A stretch of DNA of 64,000 nucleotides from Sporomusa ovata DSM 2662 (GTDB lineage: Bacteria > Bacillota > Negativicutes > Sporomusales > Sporomusaceae): contig NZ_ASXP01000006.1 in NCBI RefSeq assembly GCF_000445445.1, positions 1-64,000 of the forward strand, given 5' to 3'. Both the position numbers and the translations under genes were made by a program. Positions 25,450 to 33,850 of the stretch are shown here, in pieces (within the stretch, counting starts at the first letter, position 1; each line of letters opens with the position of its first letter). The notes under the pieces are model-generated. The model searched no databases and was not told where the DNA came from. It saw nothing but the letters and a program-made list of their open reading frames with translations.

Positions 25450-25478
25450 ATTGTACCATAATTATGCCTCACTCTCAA
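25450..25478 (-). promoter_or_regulatory. Promoter of the toxin-antitoxin cassette
   Basis: Minus-strand -35 TTGAGA (25473-25478), 17-nt spacer, -10 TACAAT (25450-25455), about 27 nt upstream of the antitoxin start. Together with the terminator at 24811 it makes the cassette a self-contained unit within late genes. Confidence 0.75.
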
Positions 25479-25634
25479 GAATCTGATGTATGAAAAAATT
25501 ACAGATCTATTCATCACGCAGTGAGTGATAATTTGGAAAGGCCAAATAAAATAAATGAAAATTGCGCTTGTATTATTTCATTTTTTAAGTTTTTTATGAA
25601 ATAAGTTCAGTAAACAATTCTCGTAATTTCATTT

Positions 25635-27179
25635 TTACAGTATCAAAATACCTCGCTCATCATAAACACTGGCCTTATTCATATTTCTAATTGCCCTGTC
25701 CAATGCCATGATAAGAGCCACTGCACCGTCAATACGCTCGGTGCTTTTTTCTTTGTCTGGTTTGATGTTTCCGGCAGGGTCGGTTTTTACATAGATATTA
25801 TCCATCATCCAGCGGAGCACTGGGTTACCCCCATGTGCAATATTTTTCTCTAATGTAAGCTTCATGAGTTCTTTGGTTGCTGGCGACATATCCTTGTACC
25901 CTTGTCCAAAAGGAACCACGGTAAATCCCATCCCTTCCAGATTCTGGACCATTTGTACAGCTCCCCATCTGTCGAAGGCTATTTCCTTGATGTTGTATAT
26001 AGTATGGAGTTCTTCAATAAAGGCTTCGATAAAGCCGTAATGGACCACATTACCTTGGGTGGTCTTAATGTAGCCCTGCTGCTGCCAGATGTCATAGGGC
26101 ACATGATCTCGCCGAACTCTTGTGGCCAAGTTATCTTCGGGAATCCAAAAGTATGGCAGCACTATAAATTTTTCAGTGCTATCACGTGGCGGGAATACCA
26201 GGACAAAGGCGGTAATATCTGTGGTGCTTGATAAATCAAGTCCCCCATAGCATATTCTACCGCGTAAGCTTTCAAGATAGATGGGAAAAGCACATTCATC
26301 CCAGCGGTCCATCTGCATCCAGCGAACCGATTGTTTCACCCACTGGTTGAGCCGCAGTTGCCGAAATAGGTTCTCTTCGGCTAGGTTTTCCTTGGCACTT
26401 TGAAAAGCAGCCCTGACTTTCTCTATATCTATGGTATAGCCAAGCGATGGGTTGGCTTTATACCAATTTTTTTCGTTAGCCCAGTCATCGGCATCATCAA
26501 TCCCATAGATGACAGGATAAAAGGTCGGGTCGATTTTTCTACCAGACAGTATGTCCTTCGCTTTTTGATGTACTTCAAAGCAAATGGAGTTTCGATCATT
26601 ACCGGCGGTTGTGATAAGGAAAAATAGCGGCTGCGTTCTTGCGTCACCGGAGCCTTTGGTCATAACATCATAGAGTCCACGGGTTGGTTGGGAATGTAGT
26701 TCATCGAACACAACAGCATGCACGTTGAGGCCATGCTTGGTATAGGCTTCCGCTGATAGCACTTGGTAAAAGCTATTTGTTGGCTGATAAACTAAGCGTT
26801 TCACTGACATAATAGGCTTAATCCGCTTTCGTAGCGCCGGGCATTGGTCAACCATATCGACCGCCACGTCAAATACAATGGACGCCTGTTGCCGATCCGA
26901 AGCGCAGCCATACACCTCGGCTCCCCACTCGTTATCGCCGCAAGTCATATATAGCGCCACTGCTGCGGCGATTTCCGACTTTCCATTTTTTTTGCTAATT
27001 TCAATATACGCCGTGTTGTATTGCCGGTAGCCGTTTTCTTTTACTGTTCCGAAAATGTCCCGGATAATTTGATCTTGCCAAGGTAAGAGTACAAAAGGCA
27101 CACCATGCCACTGGCCTTTGGTGTGTTTTAAGCAGTTGATAAAGCTAACTGCATGCTGGGCTTTCGCCTCATCATACAC
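25635..27179 (-). CDS. terL: Terminase large subunit
   Basis: A 514-residue packaging ATPase/nuclease. The ATPase part begins HGVPFVLLPWQDQIIRDIFG, with ISKKNGKSE as the Walker A-like motif and VFDELHSQ as Walker B. The nuclease part has GGLDLSSTTDITAFVL (metal-binding Asp) and ends with DGAVALIMALDRA. It belongs to the HK97/P27-associated Terminase_1 family. It overlaps terS by 8 nt and looks intact. Confidence 0.96.
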   Translation of the reverse strand: MYDEAKAQHAVSFINCLKHTKGQWHGVPFVLLPWQDQIIRDIFGTVKENGYRQYNTAYIEISKKNGKSEIAAAVALYMTCGDNEWGAEVYGCASDRQQASIVFDVAVDMVDQCPALRKRIKPIMSVKRLVYQPTNSFYQVLSAEAYTKHGLNVHAVVFDELHSQPTRGLYDVMTKGSGDARTQPLFFLITTAGNDRNSICFEVHQKAKDILSGRKIDPTFYPVIYGIDDADDWANEKNWYKANPSLGYTIDIEKVRAAFQSAKENLAEENLFRQLRLNQWVKQSVRWMQMDRWDECAFPIYLESLRGRICYGGLDLSSTTDITAFVLVFPPRDSTEKFIVLPYFWIPEDNLATRVRRDHVPYDIWQQQGYIKTTQGNVVHYGFIEAFIEELHTIYNIKEIAFDRWGAVQMVQNLEGMGFTVVPFGQGYKDMSPATKELMKLTLEKNIAHGGNPVLRWMMDNIYVKTDPAGNIKPDKEKSTERIDGAVALIMALDRAIRNMNKASVYDERGILIL

Positions 27180-27657
27180 TCTTCTTACCCCCGCTTAACA
27201 AAATCAATTCCATCGGATCAGCCTCATTTTGCTGTCCAGCATCTGTAACAATTCTGCTCCGAGCGGATGGAGTCAGTCCAAACTGCTCACAGAATTTATT
27301 CATGATTTTTAAGTAAGTCTGGGCGATGGATACCTGTGGTACCTGCTGCCAATAGCCAGAAGGGGTTTTAACAATCGTGCCGTGCTTACTGATAAATTCT
27401 TCGGCTTCCTTCCACCGGGCATAGGCTTGGCAGTATCCAGCAAAGGCGGCCATATCAACAATTGTTAGAAGTCCTAAATCTTCTAGCTGCTTAGTTAATC
27501 GCCGCCATTCTTTTTTAGCTTCGGTATCAAGCCAGCTTGGGCATTTGGGTGCTTTTTTTACTGGTGTAGGCTCACTGTTATTAAGCTGTCGTTTGCCCGG
27601 ATTGCCTTCCAGTATTTTTAACGCTGTCGGCTTTGGCTTTCTTCCTTTTTGAGCCAT
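27172..27657 (-). CDS. terS: Terminase small subunit, P27 family
   Basis: A 161-residue protein beginning MAQKGRKPKPTALKILEGNPGKR, the standard P27-family opening, followed by PKCPSWLDTEAKKEWRRL and a helical body. It binds phage DNA to start packaging. The start at 27657 has a perfect AAGGAGGTGAT site; an upstream in-frame start lacks one. Confidence 0.95.
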   Translation of the reverse strand: MAQKGRKPKPTALKILEGNPGKRQLNNSEPTPVKKAPKCPSWLDTEAKKEWRRLTKQLEDLGLLTIVDMAAFAGYCQAYARWKEAEEFISKHGTIVKTPSGYWQQVPQVSIAQTYLKIMNKFCEQFGLTPSARSRIVTDAGQQNEADPMELILLSGGKKSV

Positions 27658-27685
27658 AGGTATCACCTCCTTATCTACGGCAAAT

Positions 27686-27712
27686 AAAAAGAGCCTATCT
27701 TCTGATAGACTC
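27686..27712 (-). terminator. Terminator upstream of the terminase genes
   Basis: On the minus strand a 9-bp stem (GAGTCTATC/GATAGGCTC with one wobble) and AGAA loop is followed by TTTTT. It lies between the zinc-ribbon gene and terS, so late transcription must start after it or read through by antitermination. Confidence 0.82.
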
Positions 27713-27728
27713 AAAATTTAGATGTTGT

Positions 27729-27935
27729 TTATCCTTTGATGCCTTTGTAATTGAAATTACCTTTTTTCACTTCATCCAGTTCCGCCTGAGCCGCTGCTTT
27801 ATAGTCTTTTCGTGCCTTTTCTTTTTCTTTGCAGGCAAGGCAAAGGCATTCGGTATTAAACATCGACATAATCCTGCCTTGCTTTAGACTACCTCCACAC
27901 CTATCACAGAACTGCTGCGAGAAGAACGTATCCAT
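27729..27935 (-). CDS. Small zinc-binding phage protein
   Basis: A 68-residue protein with two CxxC pairs (CDRCGG near residue 10 and CLCLACKEKEK near residue 30) and a charged helical C-terminus, so probably one zinc ribbon. The start follows AAGGAG. I do not recognise the family. It lies directly upstream of the terminase in a cluster of small phage genes. Confidence 0.7.
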   Translation of the reverse strand: MDTFFSQQFCDRCGGSLKQGRIMSMFNTECLCLACKEKEKARKDYKAAAQAELDEVKKGNFNYKGIKG

Positions 27936-27953
27936 CCTATGAACTCCTTAAGG

Positions 27954-28403
27954 TCATAATAATTCTGTTTTAGTATTTGCTAAAGCTTCATCCAAACTGG
28001 CTGTCTCGATTCGATTATCCAGATAGCCTTGCCGAATGATCTCAAAGTAATATTCACTTGGCAGAGAAGGCATATCTTCATATTGTTTGGCCATAACATA
28101 GATCATGGCAATTTTCTGTCCAGCATCGGTTTGTACTGTCACTAATTCTTTTTCATATAGTTTCGGATATCCTTCGTAGCGGTCAAGATCCCGTTCACAA
28201 TCCTTGGTTATTTCCCATAATACGATTGGCACGCTGTCGTTATTGCTTCGCTCCACGTTAGCCACTCCGGCCTGTTTTCCTCGAAAAGTAAGTTTGTAAT
28301 CGTGCAATTCACCTTTTCCAATAACCTTTGCCTTGGGGCAACGTTTCTTCATTTGCTTGAGGTTCAAATTACTGCCATAGGCAGCATAAATCTTTGTTTC
28401 CAT
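27954..28403 (-). CDS. Gamma-glutamylcyclotransferase-like protein (AIG2 fold)
   Basis: About 149 residues. YAAYGSNLNLKQMKKRCP is the substrate-loop signature of the gamma-glutamylcyclotransferase fold, and RYEGYPKLYEKELV holds the conserved acidic residue. In phages this family is often paired with an amidoligase, a proposed system for adding and trimming peptide or amine groups. Here the amidoligase partner lies just upstream but is truncated. The start at 28403 follows GGAGG by 5 nt. Confidence 0.87.
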   Translation of the reverse strand: METKIYAAYGSNLNLKQMKKRCPKAKVIGKGELHDYKLTFRGKQAGVANVERSNNDSVPIVLWEITKDCERDLDRYEGYPKLYEKELVTVQTDAGQKIAMIYVMAKQYEDMPSLPSEYYFEIIRQGYLDNRIETASLDEALANTKTELL

Positions 28404-28471
28404 TCCAACCTCCATTATGTACCTTCCTAGCCAGCCAAGGGGCATTAAGCCCCTGGCGGCTGGTTTTCATC

Positions 28472-29044
28472 TCAGGCGGCATTTCTCCAAGCCGAATCGC
28501 CAGTAAGATTTTTCAAAAAATGAAGTCTACAGGTTTCAAACTCTTTCCCGATCAGCCCTAGCCGCAGCATCCAGCATCTGAAGGTATATTTTTCGTTGTC
28601 GGTGGTTGTTCGCTTGGCGCTGGCCGACTTTTGCGCTAAGGCTTGGTAGCTCAGAGCTAAACAAAATTGCAAATATGCCTTAATTTTTCCGGCATGCAAA
28701 GTTCCGTTGAAAAGTCGAAATTCTATAGTTCCCTTGGTGAACGTGCTATGTAGGTTTAGCCCGTGATAGCGGCTGTTGTGGTAATGCCGTTCTCTACTTT
28801 CCTGCCCGTATCCATCATACCAAATATCGGCCAAAGCCGCTAAGGTTTTTGGCTTTTTCTTATTGATGGCAGTGATTAGGTCCTCGTTGACTTTTTTGCA
28901 ATACCGCATTCTAGCACAATCAATCGCAAGGCTTTTGTAAAGTAGTTCTTCTTTACTGGCCATTAAGTTAACCAGGTTTTTCAAGCTATTAGGGGTATGG
29001 GGCTTGGCATCTACATAATAGCAAGTTTTTTCGTCTTTTTTGAG
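28472..29044 (-). pseudogene. Amidoligase family protein, C-terminal remnant
   Basis: The readable frame covers the C-terminal half of a phage amidoligase: VDAKPHTPNSLKNLVNLMASKEELLY, IWYDGYGQESRERHYHNSRYHGLNL, GTIEFRLFNGTLHAGKIKAYLQ. The N-terminal half, including the start of the ATP-binding catalytic core, is missing, and a TAA at 29045-29047 closes the frame. The next gene upstream ends only 34 nt away, so a deletion removed the missing part. A TTG at 28984 could start a fragment but activity is unlikely. Confidence 0.82.
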
Positions 29045-29080
29045 TTAAATAAGGTCCTTGTCCATTTCTGCCAAAACGTC

Positions 29081-30299
29081 CTACAGTGAGCAAGTGCAGC
29101 CTTCTCTTTCCAGGTAAATGTCCTTGGTACTGCCTGCCGCTGTCGCATACCTCTTTACGATAACAGCTGCATACTTTGGATCGAGTTCCATTACGTAAGC
29201 GCTGCGGTCTATCTGCTCGCAGGCAATCAGGGTAGATCCGCTGCCGCCAAATAAATCAAGCACGATTCCGTTGACTTGAGATGAATTACGGATAGGATAA
29301 GCCACAAGTTCAACTGGTTTTGTGGTTGGATGCAACTTGGATTTGGTTGGGCGGTTAAATTCCCATACGGTGCTTTGCTTCCTGTCAGAATACCACCGGT
29401 GTTTTGCCGTGTCTTTAAAGGCATAAAGAATGGGCTCATGGCGCATCTGGTAATCCATCCTACCGATCACCAGGGAGTTTTTCACCCAAATACATGTGGT
29501 GGAATAATGAAAGCCAGCATTAACTGTTGCATTATAGAAATTCACCTTTTCCGCATCAGAGTGGAACATATAGATGGCTCCGCCATCGGCAAGGTGCTGA
29601 TATGCATTTTTTATAGCCGCAAGCAAAAACTCGTAGAACTTTCCAGATTCCATTATTATCATTCATAATCGTCATTCCTGTGCCACCCTCATACGCACAA
29701 TTATACGGCGGATCGGTTACGACCAGATTTGCCATTTTTCCATTCATCAAAATCGCCACATCTTCTGCTTTGGTGGCATCGCCGCACATCAGTCTGTGTT
29801 TTCCCAAATGCCATAGATCGCCTGGCTTAACGAAGGACTCCTCTTCCAAAGCTGCATCTACGTCAAAGTCATCTTCTTGGGAATCTTTATTATGCACACT
29901 TGTCATGATCTGGTCAATCTCCGGAGGCTCAAAGCCTGTGAAGGATACATCAAAGTCTAAGGTTTGTAAATCCTTAATCAGTTCTGCGAGCAAGTCCTTA
30001 TCCCAGTCGGTTTCTTCTTGTATTTTGTTGTCGGCAATTAGATAAGCGTCCGCATCTGCACCTTCAAGATCTAAAAAGATAGCAGGTACTTCTTCAATAC
30101 CTGCTTTTTGTGCCGCCTTACATCTGGCATGCCCTGCCAAAATAAATCCATCTTTACTTACTAATACCGGATTTGTAAAACCAAACTTGTTTATGCTTTT
30201 TACAAGCTTGCTTAAAGCAGAATCGGGATGCACCCTTGGATTTTTGGGATGCGGTTTCAAATCACATATTTTTGTTAACCTTACGTTTTTAAATTCCAT
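29081..30299 (-). pseudogene. ParB-like nuclease domain fused to DNA methyltransferase, frameshifted
   Basis: The N-terminal part (from 30299, MEFKNVRLTKICDLKPHPKNPRVHPDS) is a ParB/Srx domain with KSINKFGFTNPVLVSKDGFILAGHAR. The DNA methylase part has VTDPPYNCAYEGG (catalytic DPPY) and, one frame away, DLFGGSGSTLIACEQ (AdoMet site) and LHPTTKPVELVAYPI. The frames meet at about 29656: MTIMNDNN versus the expected NDN-MESGKFYEFLL. One surplus A in AATAATGG explains it. The fusion is common in Firmicute prophages, where it methylates phage DNA. As it stands the enzyme is split in its middle. Confidence 0.87.
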
Positions 30300-30726
30300 C
30301 TTCTTCACTCCAAAACTTAAACTTAACAAAGCAATTATGACTACAGTACTTCCGCTGCTTGTTACCATAGGCGCTAAATTTTCGTCCACAGTTTTGGCAG
30401 GTGTACTGATAGATCGCTGCTGGTTTTTTACTTCGCTTATCTTGATTTTCATTCCACCAGCTATATCGGCAGGCATCCGAACAAAATCTTTTTTTCCTGC
30501 CTTGTTGCTTTTGCCGCATCGGATTTTTACATTGCAAACACAAGGCATTGTTTTCTTGGATTACCTCGGCATTGAGGTGTACGACTTCTGTCGGTCCATT
30601 TAGGTGGTGCCGTTTGCAGTAGCCTTTTATGGCGTCAACCGTGAGTTGCATTTCCCGGGCAATGGCTTTGTAGCCTAGTCCTTGGAGCCTAAGTTTATAG
30701 ATTTCTTCTTTTTGCTCCGGCGTCAT
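30289..30726 (-). CDS. HTH and zinc-finger phage protein (sigma-like annotation)
   Basis: A 145-residue protein. Residues 1-40 form a helix-turn-helix (EIYKLRLQGLGYKAIAREMQLTVDAIKGY). Then come two zinc fingers: CLQCKNPMRQKQQGRKKRFCSDAC and CQNCGRKFSAYGNKQRKYCSHNC. Homologues in Clostridia prophages are often labelled sigma-70-like, but only DNA binding can be supported. It overlaps the ParB-methylase start by 11 nt. An inverted repeat at 30742-30773, just upstream of the start, could be its operator. Confidence 0.8.
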   Translation of the reverse strand: MTPEQKEEIYKLRLQGLGYKAIAREMQLTVDAIKGYCKRHHLNGPTEVVHLNAEVIQENNALCLQCKNPMRQKQQGRKKRFCSDACRYSWWNENQDKRSKKPAAIYQYTCQNCGRKFSAYGNKQRKYCSHNCFVKFKFWSEEDGI

Positions 30727-30741
30727 GCGATATCCCCTTTC

Positions 30742-30773
30742 TTATTTTGCGATTATACTTTTACGCAAAATAA
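30742..30773. promoter_or_regulatory. 10-bp inverted repeat upstream of the HTH gene
   Basis: TTATTTTGCG (30742-30751) and CGCAAAATAA (30764-30773) are perfect inverted repeats with a 12-nt spacer, 16 nt upstream of the start at 30726. The size and place suit an operator. The right arm is part of the 24-bp direct repeat that flanks the VOC gene. Confidence 0.65.
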
Positions 30774-30896
30774 ATAACAATCGAACTGTCTGGCTACTAA
30801 CTCTCAGTTATACTAGGTAGCAGATCGAAGAATACTATTTATGACTAGCGATTCTATGTTTCAGACGTAAAATAGCAATATTAGGAGCGTGAAGAA

Positions 30897-31271
30897 ATGA
30901 ATACGGAAATAAATCCGGTAATCTGGTTTGAAATCCCGGTAGCGGATATGGAAAGAAGCAAGGCTTTCTATGAAGCAGTTTTTGATCGAAAGCTAACTAT
31001 AGTCGATTTGGGTCCACGCCAAATGGCTATGTTCCCAATGGAAATGAATGTTCCTGGAATTGGCGGAGCGTTAGTGAAGGAAGAACACTTTGTTCCTTCT
31101 TACACGGGTACGTTAATATACTTTTCTGTTACCGATATTCCCGGTACGCTGAACAAGGTAGTTGCGCACAAAGGCAAAGAGCTAATCCCTATGACGAGTA
31201 TCGGAGAATATGGTTTTTGTGCTTATTTTGAAGATAGCGAGGGTAACCGGATTGGACTACATACTATGTAA
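30897..31271 (+). CDS. VOC (glyoxalase/bleomycin resistance fold) protein
   Basis: A 124-residue single-domain vicinal oxygen chelate protein: PVIWFEIPVADMERSKAFYEAVF at the start and YGFCAYFEDSEGNRIGLHT at the end, both family signatures. The family includes glyoxalases, dioxygenases and drug-binding proteins; the substrate is unknown. The ribosome binding site AGGAGCG lies 6 nt before ATG. It runs opposite to all phage genes around it, has its own terminator and sits between 24-bp direct repeats, so it is an accessory cargo gene. Confidence 0.9.
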   Translation: MNTEINPVIWFEIPVADMERSKAFYEAVFDRKLTIVDLGPRQMAMFPMEMNVPGIGGALVKEEHFVPSYTGTLIYFSVTDIPGTLNKVVAHKGKELIPMTSIGEYGFCAYFEDSEGNRIGLHTM

Positions 31272-31293
31272 TGAACCACTACCTATGCCAAGT

Positions 31294-31321
31294 GATCCTG
31301 GATATGTATAGGATCTTTTTT
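31294..31321 (+). terminator. Terminator of the VOC gene
   Basis: Stem GATCCT/AGGATC with a 10-nt loop, followed by six T, 23 nt after the VOC stop. Confidence 0.85.
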
Positions 31322-31576
31322 GGTTAGGAAATTTTTTAATTTATACTTTTACGCAAAATAAATAGCACGCTTAAACCCTGTAACTACAAGGTTTGCGTGC
31401 CTCAAAATAGGACGGGTTCCCATCCCCCCTCCTGTTTATTATGCGAAATTTCGCGCGAAGGGGGGCGCGGTCTTGGGGAAGTAGCCTGTAGAGATTTGAC
31501 CCGCCCCTCCCCTGGACTTACAGTCATTTCTTCGTGTATTGGTTCTATCCACGTCGCGAAAATAGATGTTTACCAA
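31322..31576. other. Intergenic stretch without a gene
   Basis: Contains the second 24-bp repeat (31341-31364) and a perfect 12-bp palindrome GCGAAATTTCGC (31443-31454) in a G/C-rich block. No ORF with a ribosome binding site or recognisable protein is present. The palindrome may be a protein-binding site. Confidence 0.6.
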
Positions 31577-31614
31577 ACAAAAAGACTGGCAATAGTTCAA
31601 GCTATTGTCAGTCT
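31577..31614 (-). terminator. Terminator of yjdF
   Basis: A 13-bp stem (AGACTGRCAATAG type, one wobble) with a 6-nt loop, followed on the minus strand by TTTTTG. It lies 13 nt past the yjdF stop. Confidence 0.9.
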
Positions 31615-31626
31615 GCAATATTAATA

Positions 31627-32034
31627 TTAATGACCACGTTTCTTTTTTTTGTTTTTTTGTACCTTTTTATCTCTTTTAGATTTTTCCAAATCCTGACGCA
31701 ACTGTTTTGAAATCACTTTATGCTCAAGTTTTAATGCTTCACGGTCTTTCTTGATAGCTTCTTGAGCAAAAGTAGAAACTCCTACCCGTTGTACCTCTCT
31801 TGCTGCTTCTCGCGCAAGTTTCTTAGGATTCGACGGTCGAACGGGCATTTTTACGTCAATGCTTTTACCAGCACGACTAATACATGATAACATTCTTTGA
31901 TTTACAAAATTCATTACGTCCCAGTCGTATGGCTCCGAACCAAAGACGTAACGTACCGCTTTTAATTTTTCGTCAATTACCTCTTCCAAAACACCTACCC
32001 AAAATTGACCATCATAAAAGACCGTCAGTTTCAT
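31627..32034 (-). CDS. yjdF: YjdF family protein (DUF2992)
   Basis: A 135-residue protein: MKLTVFYDGQFWVGVLEE, then YVFGSEPYDWDVMNFVNQR, then a lysine-rich helical tail (SKQLRQDLEKSKRDKK). This is the YjdF family of Firmicutes, typically controlled by the yjdF riboswitch that senses azaaromatic compounds. Its biochemical function is not established. A matching RNA structure lies directly upstream (32061-32152), and the ribosome binding site GAGGGGG is next to it. Such a gene inside a prophage is unusual and probably acquired as cargo. Confidence 0.92.
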   Translation of the reverse strand: MKLTVFYDGQFWVGVLEEVIDEKLKAVRYVFGSEPYDWDVMNFVNQRMLSCISRAGKSIDVKMPVRPSNPKKLAREAAREVQRVGVSTFAQEAIKKDREALKLEHKVISKQLRQDLEKSKRDKKVQKNKKKKRGH

Positions 32035-32060
32035 ATTCAGTTCCCCCTCAGTTTAATAAT

Positions 32061-32152
32061 GCAAGCGACGGACATCCCTAAGGGGGGAAGGATACGACAC
32101 CCTGTTTAAGGGTGCATCCGGACTACCAACCGGACTGTGTTTTTTCGCTCGC
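32061..32152 (-). promoter_or_regulatory. yjdF riboswitch (azaaromatic-sensing)
   Basis: On the minus strand an 8-bp closing stem pairs GCGAGCGA (32145-32152) with TCGCTTGC (32061-32068, one wobble). Inside it are the repeated CAGTCCGG/AGTCCGG segment, a CACCC/GGGTG hairpin and an ATCC/GGAT stem. Size, position 27 nt before yjdF and the downstream gene all fit the yjdF motif. The 3' arm lies beside the ribosome binding site, so translational control is likely. Assignment is by eye; a covariance search would confirm it. Confidence 0.85.
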
Positions 32153-32161
32153 TATAAATAT

Positions 32162-32866
32162 TTAATTAAGATATTTTTTCAACCATTGTCTGAAAAAGTT
32201 CAATTGTTCTGGTGTATGAAAGTAATGTTCACCACGATCCATTACTTCCATGTCACAATCAAACTTGTTTGCAAAAAAAGATACAACACCAAACTCGCAA
32301 AGATTGTCCTCTTTTCCATAAAGGATGGCAGTAGGACTCTCCCAATACACAATCGGATTTTCTTTGACATAGCAATAATAATCCCAATACAACGTTTGCC
32401 CTACAGGTGTTTGGATTTCCTGCTCCGCCTGCAATCTCTCCTTGCTTACGTTAAACCACATCATCATATTATCAATAATACGGCTCATATCAACAATCGG
32501 CGATAAAAACAAGCTTCGCCGTATGGAAACATCCTTATATGCAAGCAAACTAAAATACGCACCCATGCTGCAGGCAAACAAGCTAATTTCATTTGAGTGA
32601 CTCGTGATAAAATCCATAATTTTACAAAGATCATGAGCACAATTTTGAACCTTGCATAACGTTGGTTCTTCTTTTCTATCTCCATGTTGTGGCAAATCAA
32701 AGCTCAACACCTGATATCCTAGCGGAATTGCCTCTTCTGCAAGCATAGCAATCGGCACATCCATTTTATTTGACATATTCCCATGAACAGCCACCATTAT
32801 TTTAGTGTTTTTTTCACCCCAAAGAATGGCTGGTATGTTCTCAATTAATAAATTCTGCTTAACCAT
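32162..32866 (-). CDS. Alpha/beta hydrolase
   Basis: About 234 residues with the alpha/beta hydrolase fold. The nucleophile elbow is FACSMGAYFS (C-x-S-M-G variant of GxSxG, Ser near residue 103). The acid is probably Asp in LYGKEDNLCEF and the base His in GEHYFHTPEQ. MVAVHGNMSNKMD supplies the oxyanion loop. The start at 32866 has GGAGGG. It precedes the yjdF riboswitch with no gap for another gene. Substrate unknown; homologues are often called serine aminopeptidase-like or esterases. Confidence 0.88.
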   Translation of the reverse strand: MVKQNLLIENIPAILWGEKNTKIMVAVHGNMSNKMDVPIAMLAEEAIPLGYQVLSFDLPQHGDRKEEPTLCKVQNCAHDLCKIMDFITSHSNEISLFACSMGAYFSLLAYKDVSIRRSLFLSPIVDMSRIIDNMMMWFNVSKERLQAEQEIQTPVGQTLYWDYYCYVKENPIVYWESPTAILYGKEDNLCEFGVVSFFANKFDCDMEVMDRGEHYFHTPEQLNFFRQWLKKYLN

Positions 32867-33038
32867 TTTCCCTCCATCTGTTACAGAGGAAGTCTCCTCC
32901 ATAAACAATATAAATTTATATAATTAATCATATCTACATCCTCCTTTCTCGATTAACTGTACGTAAACAAAAATTAATCGCAATTACATCTTACAATATT
33001 TAACTATAACATAACGTCACAAAAATATCTATTTTCTC

Positions 33039-33392
33039 TTAAAAAGAATATTCCTGATATTGATCCACCGTCCGGGTTTTCCTATCGTGGCACTTTTTGC
33101 AAAGCGGTTGCCAGTTATTCTCGTCCCAGAACAGATTCTTATCTCCGCGATGGGACTGGATATGATCCACGACTGTAGCCGGAGTTAACTTTCCCTGGCG
33201 TTGGCACTCTTTGCAAAGAGGATTAGCTTTCAAGAACTGACTTCTCGCTTTTTGCTATTGGCTGCTGTAACCACGATCGTGAGCACTTGCTCGATCATTT
33301 GTATGTAGTTTTATATGAAACTCGCAATAGTTACCTGCTGTTAGCAATGGGCAGCCTGGATGTTTGCAGGGTTTCTTTGGTTTCATCGGCAT
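33039..33392 (-). pseudogene. HNH endonuclease, broken by an amber codon
   Basis: The full frame starts at 33392 (MPMKPKKPCKHPGCPLLTAGNYC) and would give 117 residues. A TAG at 33255-33257 replaces what should be TGG (Trp) in the SSQ-W-QKARSQFLKANPLC context. The downstream part has the HNH core: CKECQRQGKLTPATVVDHIQSHRGD and CKKCHDRKT. Phage HNH proteins of this class act with the terminase during packaging, so loss would matter for the phage. A fragment could start from the downstream Met at 33233. Confidence 0.87.
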
Positions 33393-33850
33393 CTCTATCA
33401 ACTCCGCTTTTCGTTAAAAACATTGTCAGTAATCAAAACCACAAGTTTTACAGTTAAGTTATAACGAACGCCCCGGAATAGTGCTTTCCGGGGCGTCTCC
33501 ATATTTCTTTTTCAGTTTATATTATACGACGGATGTTATGTGCAAAACTATGCAAAGATATATTGAGGTTAATTGCTTTTAAAGCTTTGGCGTGAAGATA
33601 ATGAATGTTACGCCAGCTATAATTCATCTTTTCCGCAATATCTTCCCAACTTTCGTATCTAAGATATCGTAGTTCTAACAGCAATTGATATTCCGGCTCT
33701 TTCACAGATTGTATTACAGTAATAATTTCTCGCTTCAAATCCACTAACTTATCGATATCATCATTGGTGCTAGAATAAAAATAGTGCAAATTAAATATGG
33801 AAAGTTCCCAATAAATTGTTACAATAACTAACAAGATGGGGGGACTTAAC

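Larger units (their letters stand above)
30753..31364. repeat. 24-bp direct repeats bracketing the VOC gene
   Basis: An identical 24-bp sequence (TTATACTTTTACGC...AAATAAATA) occurs at 30753-30776 and 31341-31364. Between them lies only the plus-strand VOC gene with its terminator. The period is 588 bp. This looks like a cassette inserted with, or recombining through, the repeat. Confidence 0.9.

Noticed and set aside
31397..31624. Open frame of 75 codons after the VOC gene
   Set aside because: No binding site, no family resemblance, and it runs through the yjdF terminator.
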